DNA from: Chthoniobacter flavus
Lineage (GTDB): Bacteria > Verrucomicrobiota > Verrucomicrobiia > Chthoniobacterales > JACTMZ01
Reading direction: 5' to 3'
DNA: 64,000 nt
Assembly: GCA_945878135.1 (NCBI GenBank)
Contig: CAMDUL010000008.1
Span: 1-64,000 of the forward strand
Shown: piece after piece, positions 45,520-55,497 of the stretch
Position numbering within the stretch: the first letter of the stretch is position 1
Layout: the number at the start of each line of letters is the position of its first letter
Position numbers and translations under genes: made by a program
The notes under the pieces: model-generated
The model's database searches: none
What the model was told of the DNA's origin: nothing
The model's input: the letters and a program-made list of their open reading frames with translations, nothing else

Positions 45520-48500
45520 GAGGGGCCGAGGGCGTCGAGGCGTTCTCGGGCTTTGGGGGCGAACTCGCTGTCGGGGAACTTTTCGACGAGTTCTTTGTAG
45601 GCGCGGAGGACTTGGGCTTTTTGCTTTTGCGCTTTGTCCGGTTCGCTCGACTGCAGTTCGGCGACTTGGAGTTCGAGGAGTTGCCCGCCCTCCCACAATC
45701 CGGTGGCGGCGGCCTCGGGCACGCCCTCGTAGAACGCGGAGATCTTGATGAAGTAGTCGATGGCGGCGTCGCGCTCGTTTTTGTCTTTCTGGATGAAGCC
45801 GCCGAGGAGCATGGAATTGGCGCGGAGATCGGTCGGGGCGTTGGGGGCGCGGATGATCTGGGTGAGCAAGGCGATGGCTTCGTCGCTTTTGCCTTGCTCG
45901 CGAAGGGAGGCGGCGATTCCGTAGTTGGCTTCGAGCACTTTCGGCGACCACGGGTAAAGGGACTTCAATTTTTCGAAGAGGGCGCCGGCGCCCGCCACGT
46001 CTCCTTGCTCCTGCGCGACGCGGCCGAGTCCGAAGAGCGAAATCGCCTGGGCTTCCTGGATGGCAGGCGGGACTTGGGCGGGTTGCTGTCCGTCGGGATT
46101 CGGGTAATCAACGGCGATTTTTTCGAAGACGGCCTTGGCTTGGACCGCCTTCCCGTTCCCGAGCAGGGCGAGCCCGTAGAGGTCGAGGTCGGACGGCGCG
46201 TAGATGAGCGATGCATCGTAGGCTTGGCCCATCTCCCCGAGCGCGCGGGCCGGATCCTTTTCGTTGATGAAGGCGGCGCGGGCGAAGAGGACTTTGTTTT
46301 TCGCGCCCCCGGGCGCGGACGCGGCGAGGTCCTGAAAATACTTTTCCACGGCTGCATCGTCGAGGAGTCCGGCTGTCGCCTCGGCCTGCTTGGCCGCGAG
46401 GAGGGAACGGAGTCCGAGTCCGAGTTGCGGGCTGTCCGGGTAGGTGGCGGTCATTTTTTCCACCGCGGCGATGGCGGCGGTCATGGCGGCCTTCCATTGT
46501 TCCTGCTCCCCGGCGGTGAGTGCGCCGTAGCGCCCGAGTTTTTCCGCCGTGGCGCGGTGGAGGTCGGCGATCTTCAGCATGGCCTCGGGGGCCTTGGGTG
46601 CGGTGGCGTATTTTTCCGCGAAGGTCCGGTAGGCGGCGACCGCGGCTTCGATGTTGCCCCGGTTGGTTTCGGTCTGACCGATGCTGTCGTAGGCGAAGAA
46701 GACCTTGTCATCCTCGGGATACTTTTCGACGAAGGCGGTCATGAGGCGGACCACCTCGTCCGCGTTTTGCGCGGCGCCCGCGAGCTGGGCGCGCTGGAAG
46801 TAGGTGAAGGGCGCGGGCTGGCTTTGGGGGAATTTTTCGGCGATCTCGGCCATGGTGGCGACGCCCTCGTCGTTGCGTCCGAGCGCGAGCTTGGCCGCGG
46901 CGGCGGAATACATGGCGCCCGGGGTCAGCTGGGTCTGCGGGTATTTCTGCACGAAGGCGTCGATGAGCGGGAGAGATCCTTCGTTGTCGCCTTTCTGCTG
47001 GGTGCCGACGGCGATCCAAAACTCGGCTTCCTCGACTTGGGCGGCTTGGGGGAACTTGGTCACGATGTCCCGGTAGGCGGCGATGGCCTCGTCCCATTTG
47101 CCTTGTTCCTTGAACACGTTGCCGATGCCCAGTTGGGCCACGGCGCCGACCTCCGGCGGGGGATCGGTCGCGAGGAAGTCGCGGTAAGTTTTGAGCGCGC
47201 CTTCGAAATCGCCTTGCTGCGCGCGGGCGGTGGCTTCGTTGACCACGGACAAGCCGAGGAGCGGGCTCTCGGGATAAATTTCCGCCGCTTCCTTGAAATA
47301 TTGCGCCGCTTTTTCCGGATTGCGGACATCCGGGTCGGGGTGGGTGAGGAAAAGGTTGCCCATGGCGACGGGCAGGTTGGCTGCGAGCGGGTCGCCTTTG
47401 TGCGCGCGCTGGAAGGCGTCGTAGCGCGCCACGGCGGGATCGGCCGCGTTTTGCACCGCGTAGGTCATGGCGAGGAAGTAGAGGTTGCGTTTTTTGTCCG
47501 CGTCGCCGGTCAGGAGCGGTTCGAGATGCGCGAGGACGATGCGGGACTCGTCGTATCGGCCGCCCTGGAAGTAGCTCTCGCCGATTTTCTGCAGCGCGGT
47601 GACGGTCTGGTCGGGGTTTGATTGCAGCTCGGCGAGTTTGCGGCGGTCGCGTTCCGCCCGGCGGTCGATACGTTTGAGTTCGGTGGTGTCGCGTGCGGCG
47701 AGGGCGGCGCGGCGCAGGGCCGGGATGCCGTCGATTTTTTCCTGCTGCAGTGCGACGATCTTGTCCTTGGGCAGGACATCGCGGAAGGCGGCACGGGCTT
47801 GTTCGAGGAGGACCGCTTTGCGGTCCTCCGGGGCGAAGGCGGCTTCGCTGAGGAGGATTTCGCCGAGCTGGAATTGCGCAGCGTTGACCAGGGCCAGATC
47901 GGTTTTCCGGGCGATGATCTCGCGGAGCAGTCCGGCGGCTTTGGCATAGAGCGCGAAAGCCGCTTCTTTGTCGGGTGTTTTCCCGGAGAGCATATTGCTG
48001 CCCTCGGTAGCGAAGATGAGGGCGAGCAGGTTCTGGCTGTCGAGGATGCCGGGACTGTCGGGGAAGCGCTTGAGGTTGGCCTCGAGAGCGGCCTTGGCCG
48101 CGGCGAAGTCGCCGGTCTGGAACGAGGCGATGGCGCTGCCGTAGGAGGCGGCCTCGACTTCGGTCGAGCGCGGGTATTTCCCGATGAAAGCCGCATACTT
48201 CTTCACGGCCTCCGTGTAGTTCGTCTTGCGCGCGGGGTCGTCCGGCTGGAGCGAGGCGGCGAGGCCGGAGAGGGCCTGGGGCTCGAGGAACGCGGCGAGT
48301 TCGGTCAGCTCCGCGCCCGCCGGCGGGCCGGAGAAAAATTTGCCGAGTGTCTCGAGGGCTTTCCGGTTGTCCCCGGTAAGGTAATGGGAGAGGGCGAGCT
48401 GGACCTGCGCAGTGGCGACGACCGGCGAGGTGGGATAATCGGCGAGGACTTTATCGTAAGCGGCGACGGCCGACGGGTAGTCGCCGGCGACATAGGCGTT

Positions 48501-48596
48501 GTTGGCCGCGTCGAGAGCTTGTTGCGGGCCGTCTTGGGCGGAGACCCGGACGACGAGGAGGAGGGACACCAGGAGCAGGGCTCGGGGAAGACTCAT
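45516..48596 (-). CDS. Large secreted/periplasmic TPR repeat protein
   Basis: 1026 residues. A signal peptide (MSLPRALLLVSLLLVVRVSA) precedes repeated TPR units from end to end, for example NNAYVAGDYPSAVAAYDKVL, FKEQGKWDEAIAAYRDIVTK and YFQRAQLAGAAQNADEVVRL. No enzymatic domain is visible. It probably scaffolds an envelope complex, as do BamD- and YbgF-like TPR proteins. It begins 18 nt after the RND pump gene, suggesting joint function, and overlaps nth by 4 nt. It converges in position with nothing; all three genes are minus strand. Confidence 0.9.
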   Translation of the reverse strand: MSLPRALLLVSLLLVVRVSAQDGPQQALDAANNAYVAGDYPSAVAAYDKVLADYPTSPVVATAQVQLALSHYLTGDNRKALETLGKFFSGPPAGAELTELAAFLEPQALSGLAASLQPDDPARKTNYTEAVKKYAAFIGKYPRSTEVEAASYGSAIASFQTGDFAAAKAALEANLKRFPDSPGILDSQNLLALIFATEGSNMLSGKTPDKEAAFALYAKAAGLLREIIARKTDLALVNAAQFQLGEILLSEAAFAPEDRKAVLLEQARAAFRDVLPKDKIVALQQEKIDGIPALRRAALAARDTTELKRIDRRAERDRRKLAELQSNPDQTVTALQKIGESYFQGGRYDESRIVLAHLEPLLTGDADKKRNLYFLAMTYAVQNAADPAVARYDAFQRAHKGDPLAANLPVAMGNLFLTHPDPDVRNPEKAAQYFKEAAEIYPESPLLGLSVVNEATARAQQGDFEGALKTYRDFLATDPPPEVGAVAQLGIGNVFKEQGKWDEAIAAYRDIVTKFPQAAQVEEAEFWIAVGTQQKGDNEGSLPLIDAFVQKYPQTQLTPGAMYSAAAAKLALGRNDEGVATMAEIAEKFPQSQPAPFTYFQRAQLAGAAQNADEVVRLMTAFVEKYPEDDKVFFAYDSIGQTETNRGNIEAAVAAYRTFAEKYATAPKAPEAMLKIADLHRATAEKLGRYGALTAGEQEQWKAAMTAAIAAVEKMTATYPDSPQLGLGLRSLLAAKQAEATAGLLDDAAVEKYFQDLAASAPGGAKNKVLFARAAFINEKDPARALGEMGQAYDASLIYAPSDLDLYGLALLGNGKAVQAKAVFEKIAVDYPNPDGQQPAQVPPAIQEAQAISLFGLGRVAQEQGDVAGAGALFEKLKSLYPWSPKVLEANYGIAASLREQGKSDEAIALLTQIIRAPNAPTDLRANSMLLGGFIQKDKNERDAAIDYFIKISAFYEGVPEAAATGLWEGGQLLELQVAELQSSEPDKAQKQKAQVLRAYKELVEKFPDSEFAPKARERLDALGPS

Positions 48597-48614
48597 GCCT
48601 GACAGTTTAGTCGG

Positions 48615-51600
48615 TCAGGCCCGGGAGGGAAAGCCTCCGAGGTCGGGCGGCACGGCCGTGCGCCGGCGGGCCACGGCGAGGTTGAAGTCGTCGAGAATCG
48701 CGTAGAGGCAGGGGATGAGGACGAGCGTGATGAGCGTGGCGAAGGTCAGGCCCCAAACGATGGCCTGTGCCATAGGGGCGAGGAATTGCTCTTGGCCTTT
48801 GCTGAAGAAGGCGAGGTTGAACAGTCCGACCACGGTGGTGGCGGTGGTGAGAAGGATCGGACGGAAGCGCGTGCGCCCGCTTTCGAGGATGGAATGCCAG
48901 CGCACGCGGGGGAGGGAGACGTCGCGACCCCGACGGAAATTGTTGATGAAGTCGACGAAGACGATCGAGTTGTTCACCACGATGCCAGCCAGGGCGATGG
49001 TGCCCATCACCGACATCAGGCCCATCGGTTCGCCCATGAAGAGAAGTCCGAGAATGACACCGACGATACCGAAGGGCACGACGGTCATGATGACGAAAGG
49101 TTGGAGGAACGAATTGGTGATCGTGGCGATGAGGGCGTAGATGAGGAAAATGGCGACAAGGCCGGCAAACTTCATGGCCTCGAGACTGCGCTCGGTGTCC
49201 TCGTTTTCGCCGGTCAGGCCGATCTGCAGGGCGGGGTGGGCGGCGAGGACCTCGGGCAGCCACGTTTTGATTTCCTCGTTGACCAGGCCCGAAGTGGTGA
49301 CGCGCGGATCGATGTCGGACGACACCGTGATGACGCGCTCCTGGTCGAGGCGTTTGACCCGCGGGATGCCGCTGACGCGCTCCAGTGTGGCGATGGTGTC
49401 GAGATCGACCATGCCCTGCGGGCCCTTGATCATGAGGTTGCCGACGATGCCGGGGTCTTGGCTGTAGCGTTCGTCCATTTTCACGCGGACGATGACTTCG
49501 TCGTTGCCCCAGCGCAGGCGCGAGGCCTCGAGCCCGCGGAAGGCGCCGAGCAGATCGCGTCCGACCTGCGCCGCATCCAGTCCCGCGCGGGCGGCGCGGT
49601 CCTCGTCGAGACGCACGCGGAACTCGGTTTTGCCTTTGGGCAGGTCGCTGCCCACGTTGACCAGTCCGGGGACCCCGCCGAGTTTCCGCTGGATCTCCGC
49701 CGCGGCCGACCTGAGTTCCCCGAAATCGGCGCCGCGGATCTCGATGTTGACGGCGCGCCCGACCGGGGGTCCGCCTTCTTCTTTTTTCGCCGTGCCGGTG
49801 ATGACTTCGGGGAAGGTGTTGACGACATTGCGCAGGTCGCGCTCGATGGCCGAGGGTTTGCGTGCGGCGGGATTTTGTTCGTCGACGTCGACGATGAGCA
49901 TGGCGAGGTTGCTGCCGTATTCGAGGAACTGGTCGGTCGGGTCGAACATGGCGCCGATGCGCGTGGTCACGGCGACGAGGTCCGTGGTGGGCAGGGTGTC
50001 GACCACGGAGCGCTCGACGCGCGCGGCCACATCGGCGGTCTGGTCGAGGGTGTAATCGGCGGGAAGCTCGAGCTTGATGTTGATCGTGTCGGCGAAGTCG
50101 GTGGCGAACAGGCGGAAGGGCACAACGCCGGCGGCAACGAGCGCGCCGACAAAGACAAGCGCGGCGAGAAAAGCGCCGACCATGGCGTAGCGGATGCGCA
50201 GGGCGAGATTAAGGAGGTGGGTGTAGACCTCGACGGCGCGGTTAACCGCGCGGTCGATCGCCTCGCGGAGTTCTTCGTAGGACAGTCCGAGTTCGTGACG
50301 CAGTCGTCGCCACCCGCGCGGCGGATGGAGGGCGGCGGCCGCGCGGCGCGCGGCGGCGGAGCGCAGGGGGCGCATGAAATCGGCGAGGTGCGAGGGCAGG
50401 ACGAGGAAGGCTTGGGCCAGCGAGAAGACGAGGGTCGAAATGACCACGACGGGGACAACGGCGAGGAATTTGCCGATGATGCCCTCGCCCCAGATGAGGG
50501 GGAGAAAGGCAGCCACGGTGGTGCTGACGCTGCCGAAGACGGGCCACATGACCTCGTGGGCGCCGCGCACGGCGGCGTTGACCGCGCTTTCGCCGTTGCT
50601 GTAGAGGCGGAAGACGTTTTCGCCGGTGACAATGGCGTCGTCGACCACCATGCCAAGCGCCATGATCATGCCGAAAAGCGAGAGCATGTTGATGGTGAAG
50701 CCGCCGATGTAGAGGACGATGAACGTGCCGGCGAAGGAGAACGGGATGCCGAAGGCGACGAGGAGAGCGAGGCGCCAATCGAGGAAAAGAAGGAGCAGAA
50801 CGGTGACCAGGACGAGCGACTGGATGCCGTTTTTCATCACGGTCTCGATGCGCGTGTTGATGTATTTGGTCGTGTCGCCGACGACCTGCGTCTCGATCTC
50901 CGGCGGGAGGAGGGCGGCCTCGGCGGCGAAGACGCGGCGCGCTTCGCGCACGGATTCGATCACGTCGGTGCCTTTCTTTTTGACCAGGGTGTAGGTCACG
51001 GCGGGGCGCAGGTTGGTGCGTCCGTAGGTCTGCGCTTTCTCCGTCGTTTCCTTGACCGTGGCGATGTCGCGGATTTTCACCGTGCGGCCGTCGGGGCGTT
51101 TGACCACGGGAAGGTCTTCGAGTTGCGCGGCCTCGGTGATTTCGCCGAGGAGGCGGACGATGCGCTGTCCGCCCGCGGCATCGAGGCGTCCGCCGACCAC
51201 GTTGACGTTCTTGGCCGCGACCGCATCGGCCACTTCGCGGAAAGACAAGCCGGCAAGTCGCAGACGGTAGGGATCGACCTCGACCCAGACTTCGCGTCGT
51301 TCGAGGCCGTCGACGAGAACTTTGGAGACGCCGGGGACGAGTTTGAGGCGGCGCTCGATCTCGTCGAGGACGGGGCGGATTTTCCGGAGGTCGAACCCGG
51401 GCGGATACGATACGGTGAAGGTGACGAGGGGGAAGGGGATGTCGAATTCCTCGACAACGGGCGGTTCGGCCGAGGCGGGAAGGTCGGCTTTGGCTTTGTC
51501 GACGGCTTGGCGGACATCGTTGAGGACGGGTTGGATGTCCTCGATCGAGGGGTCGACTTCGATGAAGATGTTGGAAAAGTTGTCCTGCGAGATGGAGCGG

Positions 51601-51845
51601 ATTTCGGCGAGGTAGTTGACGTTGCCCAATTCCTCCTCGATGGGGACGGTGATGGTGCGCTCGATGTCCTCGGGTGCGCCGGTCTCCGGGTCGAGGGTGG
51701 TGATCTGGATGAAGTTGGTGCTGACGTCGGGAAAAAGATCCCGCTGCAATTGCGTGCCAGCCGCGTAGTAGCCGGCGAAAATGATGACCAACGTGAAGAT
51801 GTTGACCGCGACGCGGTTTTTGACGCTCCACGAGGAAAGACCCAT
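48615..51845 (-). CDS. RND family efflux transporter (AcrB/MdtB-like)
   Basis: 1076 residues from ATG 51845 (MGLSSWSVKNRVAVNIFTLV). The tandem RND layout is clear: periplasmic porter domains, and helices with GMVVDDAIVTGEN (proton-relay Asp pair in helix 4), the C-terminal GIVVNNSIVFVDFINNFRRG and RFRPILLTTATTVVGL. An Arg-rich cytoplasmic stretch (RSAAARRAAAALHPPRGWRR) lies mid-protein. It exports small molecules across the envelope. Neither a membrane-fusion adaptor nor an outer-membrane factor is adjacent; the next gene is the TPR protein. Confidence 0.93.
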   Translation of the reverse strand: MGLSSWSVKNRVAVNIFTLVIIFAGYYAAGTQLQRDLFPDVSTNFIQITTLDPETGAPEDIERTITVPIEEELGNVNYLAEIRSISQDNFSNIFIEVDPSIEDIQPVLNDVRQAVDKAKADLPASAEPPVVEEFDIPFPLVTFTVSYPPGFDLRKIRPVLDEIERRLKLVPGVSKVLVDGLERREVWVEVDPYRLRLAGLSFREVADAVAAKNVNVVGGRLDAAGGQRIVRLLGEITEAAQLEDLPVVKRPDGRTVKIRDIATVKETTEKAQTYGRTNLRPAVTYTLVKKKGTDVIESVREARRVFAAEAALLPPEIETQVVGDTTKYINTRIETVMKNGIQSLVLVTVLLLLFLDWRLALLVAFGIPFSFAGTFIVLYIGGFTINMLSLFGMIMALGMVVDDAIVTGENVFRLYSNGESAVNAAVRGAHEVMWPVFGSVSTTVAAFLPLIWGEGIIGKFLAVVPVVVISTLVFSLAQAFLVLPSHLADFMRPLRSAAARRAAAALHPPRGWRRLRHELGLSYEELREAIDRAVNRAVEVYTHLLNLALRIRYAMVGAFLAALVFVGALVAAGVVPFRLFATDFADTINIKLELPADYTLDQTADVAARVERSVVDTLPTTDLVAVTTRIGAMFDPTDQFLEYGSNLAMLIVDVDEQNPAARKPSAIERDLRNVVNTFPEVITGTAKKEEGGPPVGRAVNIEIRGADFGELRSAAAEIQRKLGGVPGLVNVGSDLPKGKTEFRVRLDEDRAARAGLDAAQVGRDLLGAFRGLEASRLRWGNDEVIVRVKMDERYSQDPGIVGNLMIKGPQGMVDLDTIATLERVSGIPRVKRLDQERVITVSSDIDPRVTTSGLVNEEIKTWLPEVLAAHPALQIGLTGENEDTERSLEAMKFAGLVAIFLIYALIATITNSFLQPFVIMTVVPFGIVGVILGLLFMGEPMGLMSVMGTIALAGIVVNNSIVFVDFINNFRRGRDVSLPRVRWHSILESGRTRFRPILLTTATTVVGLFNLAFFSKGQEQFLAPMAQAIVWGLTFATLITLVLIPCLYAILDDFNLAVARRRTAVPPDLGGFPSRA

Positions 51846-51934
51846 GGCCGGAGACTCTAGGCGTGGAGCACCGGCTCCGCAACGCGGGGCTCGGGCTTCC
51901 CTCCCGCCGCGCCGGTGTCTATATTCCCCGCCCC

Positions 51935-53896
51935 ATGAGTGACTTGTCCCGCCGGCTGGAAGAGGGCGCGCAAAGCGGAGCCCTGCTCGTGTCGTCCCTG
52001 GAAAACATCCGGGCGCTGCTGGCCGGACACCCACAGGAGGTGGAGAAGGCGAGTATCGCCGAGTTGGCGGAGTCGGGCGACTGGGCCGAGTTGAACAACC
52101 GGTTTTTCCGCACCCTGGCCTTCGGCACCGGCGGGTTGCGCGGCAAAACGATCGGAGCCGTGGTGACTGTCGCGGAGCGGGGCACACCGCAGGCTCTCGG
52201 CCGTCCGGAGTTCCCCTGCACGGGAACCAACGCGATGAACAGCTTCAATATCAGCCGGGCGACGCAGGGGCTGGTGGCTTATGTCAAAGAATGGGCCGCC
52301 CGCGAAAAGCTTCCGCACCGCCCGCGCATTTGCATCAGCTATGACACGCGGTTTTTTTCCCGCGAGTTTGCGGACTTGGCGGCGAAGGTGATCACCGGGT
52401 TGGGGTGCGACGCGCTGGTTTTCGCCGAGCCGCGCCCGACCCCGGAATTGAGTTTCGCCGTGCGGCAGACGGGGTCCGCGGCCGGCATCAATATCACGGC
52501 CAGCCACAACCCGCCGGCTTACAACGGCTACAAAGTTTATTTCGAGGACGGCGGCCAGGTTGTCGAACCGCATGCCTCGGCCATCATTGCCAAGGTCGAT
52601 GCGGTGACGAGTGCGCATTTCGAACCGCTGCCGTCCGGCGAGCAGGGCCTGCGCCGGACCCTCGGTGCGGAAATGGACGAGGCTTACCTCGACCGTCTTG
52701 AGCGTATGGTGCTCGACCCCGGACTTGTCGCGCGCGAGCGCGGGCTGAAAATTGTCTACTCCCCGCTGCACGGCGTGGGTGCTTCCATCGTGATGCCTTT
52801 GCTCGGGCGGCTGGGCTTCGACGCGACGGCTGTGCCCGAGCAGCTCGTGCCGGACAGCAGGTTCCCCACGGTCAAGTCACCGAACCCGGAATACGCGGAA
52901 GCCCTGACCATGGCCGTCGCGCTGGCCGACAAGATCGGCGCGGATTTGGTCATGGCCACCGATCCCGACGACGACCGCATGGGTGTGGCTGCGCGCAACC
53001 GCGCGGGGCGGATGGAGCTCCTGACCGGCAACCAGATCGGCTCGATGCTCGCTTACTACCGGGCGTCGCGGATGTTCGAGCTGGGGATCCTCGACGATTC
53101 GAACAAGTCGCGCGGGGTCATCATCAAGACTTATGTCACAACGGACCTGCAGAAAGCGGTGGCGGAGCATTTCGGGTTGCGCTGCGTGGAAACGCTGACG
53201 GGTTTCAAATACAACGCGGCCAAGCTGCGCAAATACGAGGAGGGTATTCCCGCGGAGCTTCGTGCGGATTACCCGCATTTGCCGGAGGACGAAACGCTGC
53301 GGCTGCGGCTGGCCCATTCCTCGCTCATGGTCATGGGGGGCGAGGAAAGCTACGGCTACACCTTGTCGGACTTCGCCCGCGACAAAGATGCCAACGCGGC
53401 GGTGGCCGGTTTCGCCGAGGTGGTGGCCTACGCGCGCTCGAAGGGGATGACCGCGGTGGAGTATCTCGATGATATTTTCGCCACGCTCGGTGTTTACCTC
53501 GAACGCGGCGAGTCGCTTGTCTTCGAAGGCGCGGAGGGTGCCGCGCAAATTGCCAAGCTGGCGGCGTCCTATGCCGGGAATCCGCCTTCCGCGATGGATG
53601 GTGTCCGGGTGGCTAAGGTGGAAAATTTCGCCGTCGATGTCATCCACGACGTGGAAGGCGACCGCATCCCGGCCGAGGGCATGATCATTTTCACGCTGGC
53701 CGACGGCCGTCGTTGTGCCGTGCGTCCGAGCGGCACCGAGCCGAAGATCAAATATTACATCTTCGGGGTGGAAAAGCCGCCCGGGCGGAAGATGACCGCG
53801 GACGAGGTGGCGGCGGCCCGGGTGCGGGTGCAAGATTCGATCGACCGTCTCTGGGACTGGTTGCACGCCGACGCGTTGCGCCGCGGGTCGGCTTGA
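51935..53896 (+). CDS. Phosphoglucomutase/phosphomannomutase (alpha-D-phosphohexomutase)
   Basis: 653 residues from ATG 51935. The phosphoserine loop is ITASHNPPAYNGYKVYFED, metal loop MATDPDDDRMGVA, sugar loop MGGEESYGYTLSD and phosphate loop RPSGTEPKIKYYIFG. It interconverts hexose 1- and 6-phosphates; the length matches the PgcA-like long form. ATG 51935 follows a TATATT element at about 51919. It is divergent from the RND pump and precedes the protease by 19 nt. Confidence 0.94.
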   Translation: MSDLSRRLEEGAQSGALLVSSLENIRALLAGHPQEVEKASIAELAESGDWAELNNRFFRTLAFGTGGLRGKTIGAVVTVAERGTPQALGRPEFPCTGTNAMNSFNISRATQGLVAYVKEWAAREKLPHRPRICISYDTRFFSREFADLAAKVITGLGCDALVFAEPRPTPELSFAVRQTGSAAGINITASHNPPAYNGYKVYFEDGGQVVEPHASAIIAKVDAVTSAHFEPLPSGEQGLRRTLGAEMDEAYLDRLERMVLDPGLVARERGLKIVYSPLHGVGASIVMPLLGRLGFDATAVPEQLVPDSRFPTVKSPNPEYAEALTMAVALADKIGADLVMATDPDDDRMGVAARNRAGRMELLTGNQIGSMLAYYRASRMFELGILDDSNKSRGVIIKTYVTTDLQKAVAEHFGLRCVETLTGFKYNAAKLRKYEEGIPAELRADYPHLPEDETLRLRLAHSSLMVMGGEESYGYTLSDFARDKDANAAVAGFAEVVAYARSKGMTAVEYLDDIFATLGVYLERGESLVFEGAEGAAQIAKLAASYAGNPPSAMDGVRVAKVENFAVDVIHDVEGDRIPAEGMIIFTLADGRRCAVRPSGTEPKIKYYIFGVEKPPGRKMTADEVAAARVRVQDSIDRLWDWLHADALRRGSA

Positions 53897-53915
53897 GGCA
53901 GTTTGTCCGCTTGCC

Positions 53916-55439
53916 ATGAAAAGCTTCCTGCAATTTCTCCTTTTTGTCCTGGTCATCACTCTGGCCCTGGCCGGGCTCTACGCGTGGAAAAGCGGACAGT
54001 TCGACCGCGCGGCGGGGCCGGAGCCGGTGCGTGAGTCGAGCGCGTTGCCGGACGTCAAGCCGGCCATTGGTCGCGGATCGGTTCCGGGGTTGGCGGCCTT
54101 GGACGAGGAATTCACGCGGGTGGCCGAAGCGGTGATTCCGTCGGTGGTCAGCATCACTTCGCGCCGCGGCGCCACGGTCGACCCGCGCGAGGAGTTGTTG
54201 CGCCAGTTTTTCGGCCTGCCGCCTTCGGCGCGTCCGGAGTCGGTTCCGCAGGGTTCCGGGGCCATTGTTTCCAAGGAAGGTCACGTGGTGACCAATGTGC
54301 ATGTCATCGAAGGCGCGGAGGAGATCCTGGTGAGCCTGGGTGACGGACGCCGCTTGCCGGCCGAGTTGCTCGGCGCCGACACGTCCTCCGACCTCGCCAT
54401 CCTGAAGATCGAGGCCGAGGGGTTGCGGCCGCTGGGTTTCGCCGATTCCGACACGGTGCGCGTCGGCCAGCTCGTCTTCGCGGTGGGCAATCCCTTCGGT
54501 CTGCAGGAAACGATCACGCAGGGGATCATCAGTGCGCGCGAGCGCTTGTTCTCCAGCGAGGTGGCCAACGATTTTTTCCAGACCGATGCGGCCATCAACC
54601 CCGGAAACTCGGGCGGTCCGCTCATCAACATCCGCGGGGAGATCGTCGGCATCAACAACTTCATTTTTTCCCAATCCGGCGGCAGCCAGGGCATCGGTTT
54701 TTCCATCCCTGCGAACACCGTGCGCCGCGTGCTCGACCAGATCCTCGAACATGGGCGCGTCCTGCGTCCGCAGCTCGGCGTCGTCCTCGAGCCCCTCGAT
54801 CCGGGGACGGCTACCCGGCTCGGCCTGCCGGACACGCGGGGCGCCCTCATCGGCGGCGTGCAGGCCGAATCGCCGGCGGCCAAGGCCGGGCTGCAACCCG
54901 GCGATGTCATAAGGAAATTCGACGGCCGCGAAGTGCGTGATTTCAACGATCTGCGCAAACGCGTGGCCGCGGCGAAAATCGACAGCACGGTGAAGACCGA
55001 GGTGTTGCGCAACGGCCAGCAGCTCGACCTTTCGGTCACCATCCGCGAGGCGCCGCAGCGCGCTCGCATGGCAGCCTTGCCCGCCCCGCCGCCTGCGGGC
55101 GTCGTGCCGCAACCGTTGCCGCCGTCCGCTCCCAGCCCCGCTCCCGCCGGGACCGCGGGCGCTCTCACCGGAGTGGAGGTGACCGGCCTGACCCCGGACC
55201 TGGTGGCGCGTTACCGCCTGCCGGAAAACATCGCCGGCGTCCTTGTGAGCGAGGTGGCCCCCGCTTCTCCGGCCCGGGGGCGGTTGCGTCCGGGCGATGT
55301 CATCGAACAGATCAACGACACGCCGGTGGCCACGCCCGGCGAGTTTGCGGCGGCGGCCGGTGCGCTGGCCCCCGACGAGGCGGCCATGCTTCTGCTCGCC
55401 CGCGGGCGGGTCCGATCCTTCGAGGTGATCACGCCTTGA
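53916..55439 (+). CDS. DegP/HtrA-like serine protease with two PDZ domains
   Basis: 507 residues. The N-terminal helix (FLQFLLFVLVITLALAGLYA) is a signal or anchor. The catalytic triad is His129 (VVTNVHVIEG), Asp159 (DTSSDLAILKI) and Ser232 (INPGNSGGPLIN). PDZ1 (about 290-375, LGVVLEPLDPGTATRLGL, GLQPGDVIRKFDG) and PDZ2 (about 420-507, LRPGDVIEQINDTPV) are joined by a Pro-rich linker. It degrades misfolded envelope proteins. It lies 58 nt upstream of the three-gene envelope operon and could be co-transcribed. Confidence 0.94.
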   Translation: MKSFLQFLLFVLVITLALAGLYAWKSGQFDRAAGPEPVRESSALPDVKPAIGRGSVPGLAALDEEFTRVAEAVIPSVVSITSRRGATVDPREELLRQFFGLPPSARPESVPQGSGAIVSKEGHVVTNVHVIEGAEEILVSLGDGRRLPAELLGADTSSDLAILKIEAEGLRPLGFADSDTVRVGQLVFAVGNPFGLQETITQGIISARERLFSSEVANDFFQTDAAINPGNSGGPLINIRGEIVGINNFIFSQSGGSQGIGFSIPANTVRRVLDQILEHGRVLRPQLGVVLEPLDPGTATRLGLPDTRGALIGGVQAESPAAKAGLQPGDVIRKFDGREVRDFNDLRKRVAAAKIDSTVKTEVLRNGQQLDLSVTIREAPQRARMAALPAPPPAGVVPQPLPPSAPSPAPAGTAGALTGVEVTGLTPDLVARYRLPENIAGVLVSEVAPASPARGRLRPGDVIEQINDTPVATPGEFAAAAGALAPDEAAMLLLARGRVRSFEVITP

Positions 55440-55497
55440 GGCGGCGGGCCGACGGCCGTTGACTTGTCCGCCCCCGCCTCGGCATGCTGACTGCCTG

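Noticed and set aside
48786-51860. Open frame of about 1020 codons on the plus strand across the RND gene
   Set aside because: It is antisense to a clear RND transporter, rich in Asp/Glu/Gly/Ala/Val/His from codon-complement bias, and has no motif. Similar long shadows occur opposite secDF (12438-15095), the ABC exporter (1733-3709) and the peptide-binding protein (23197-26001).
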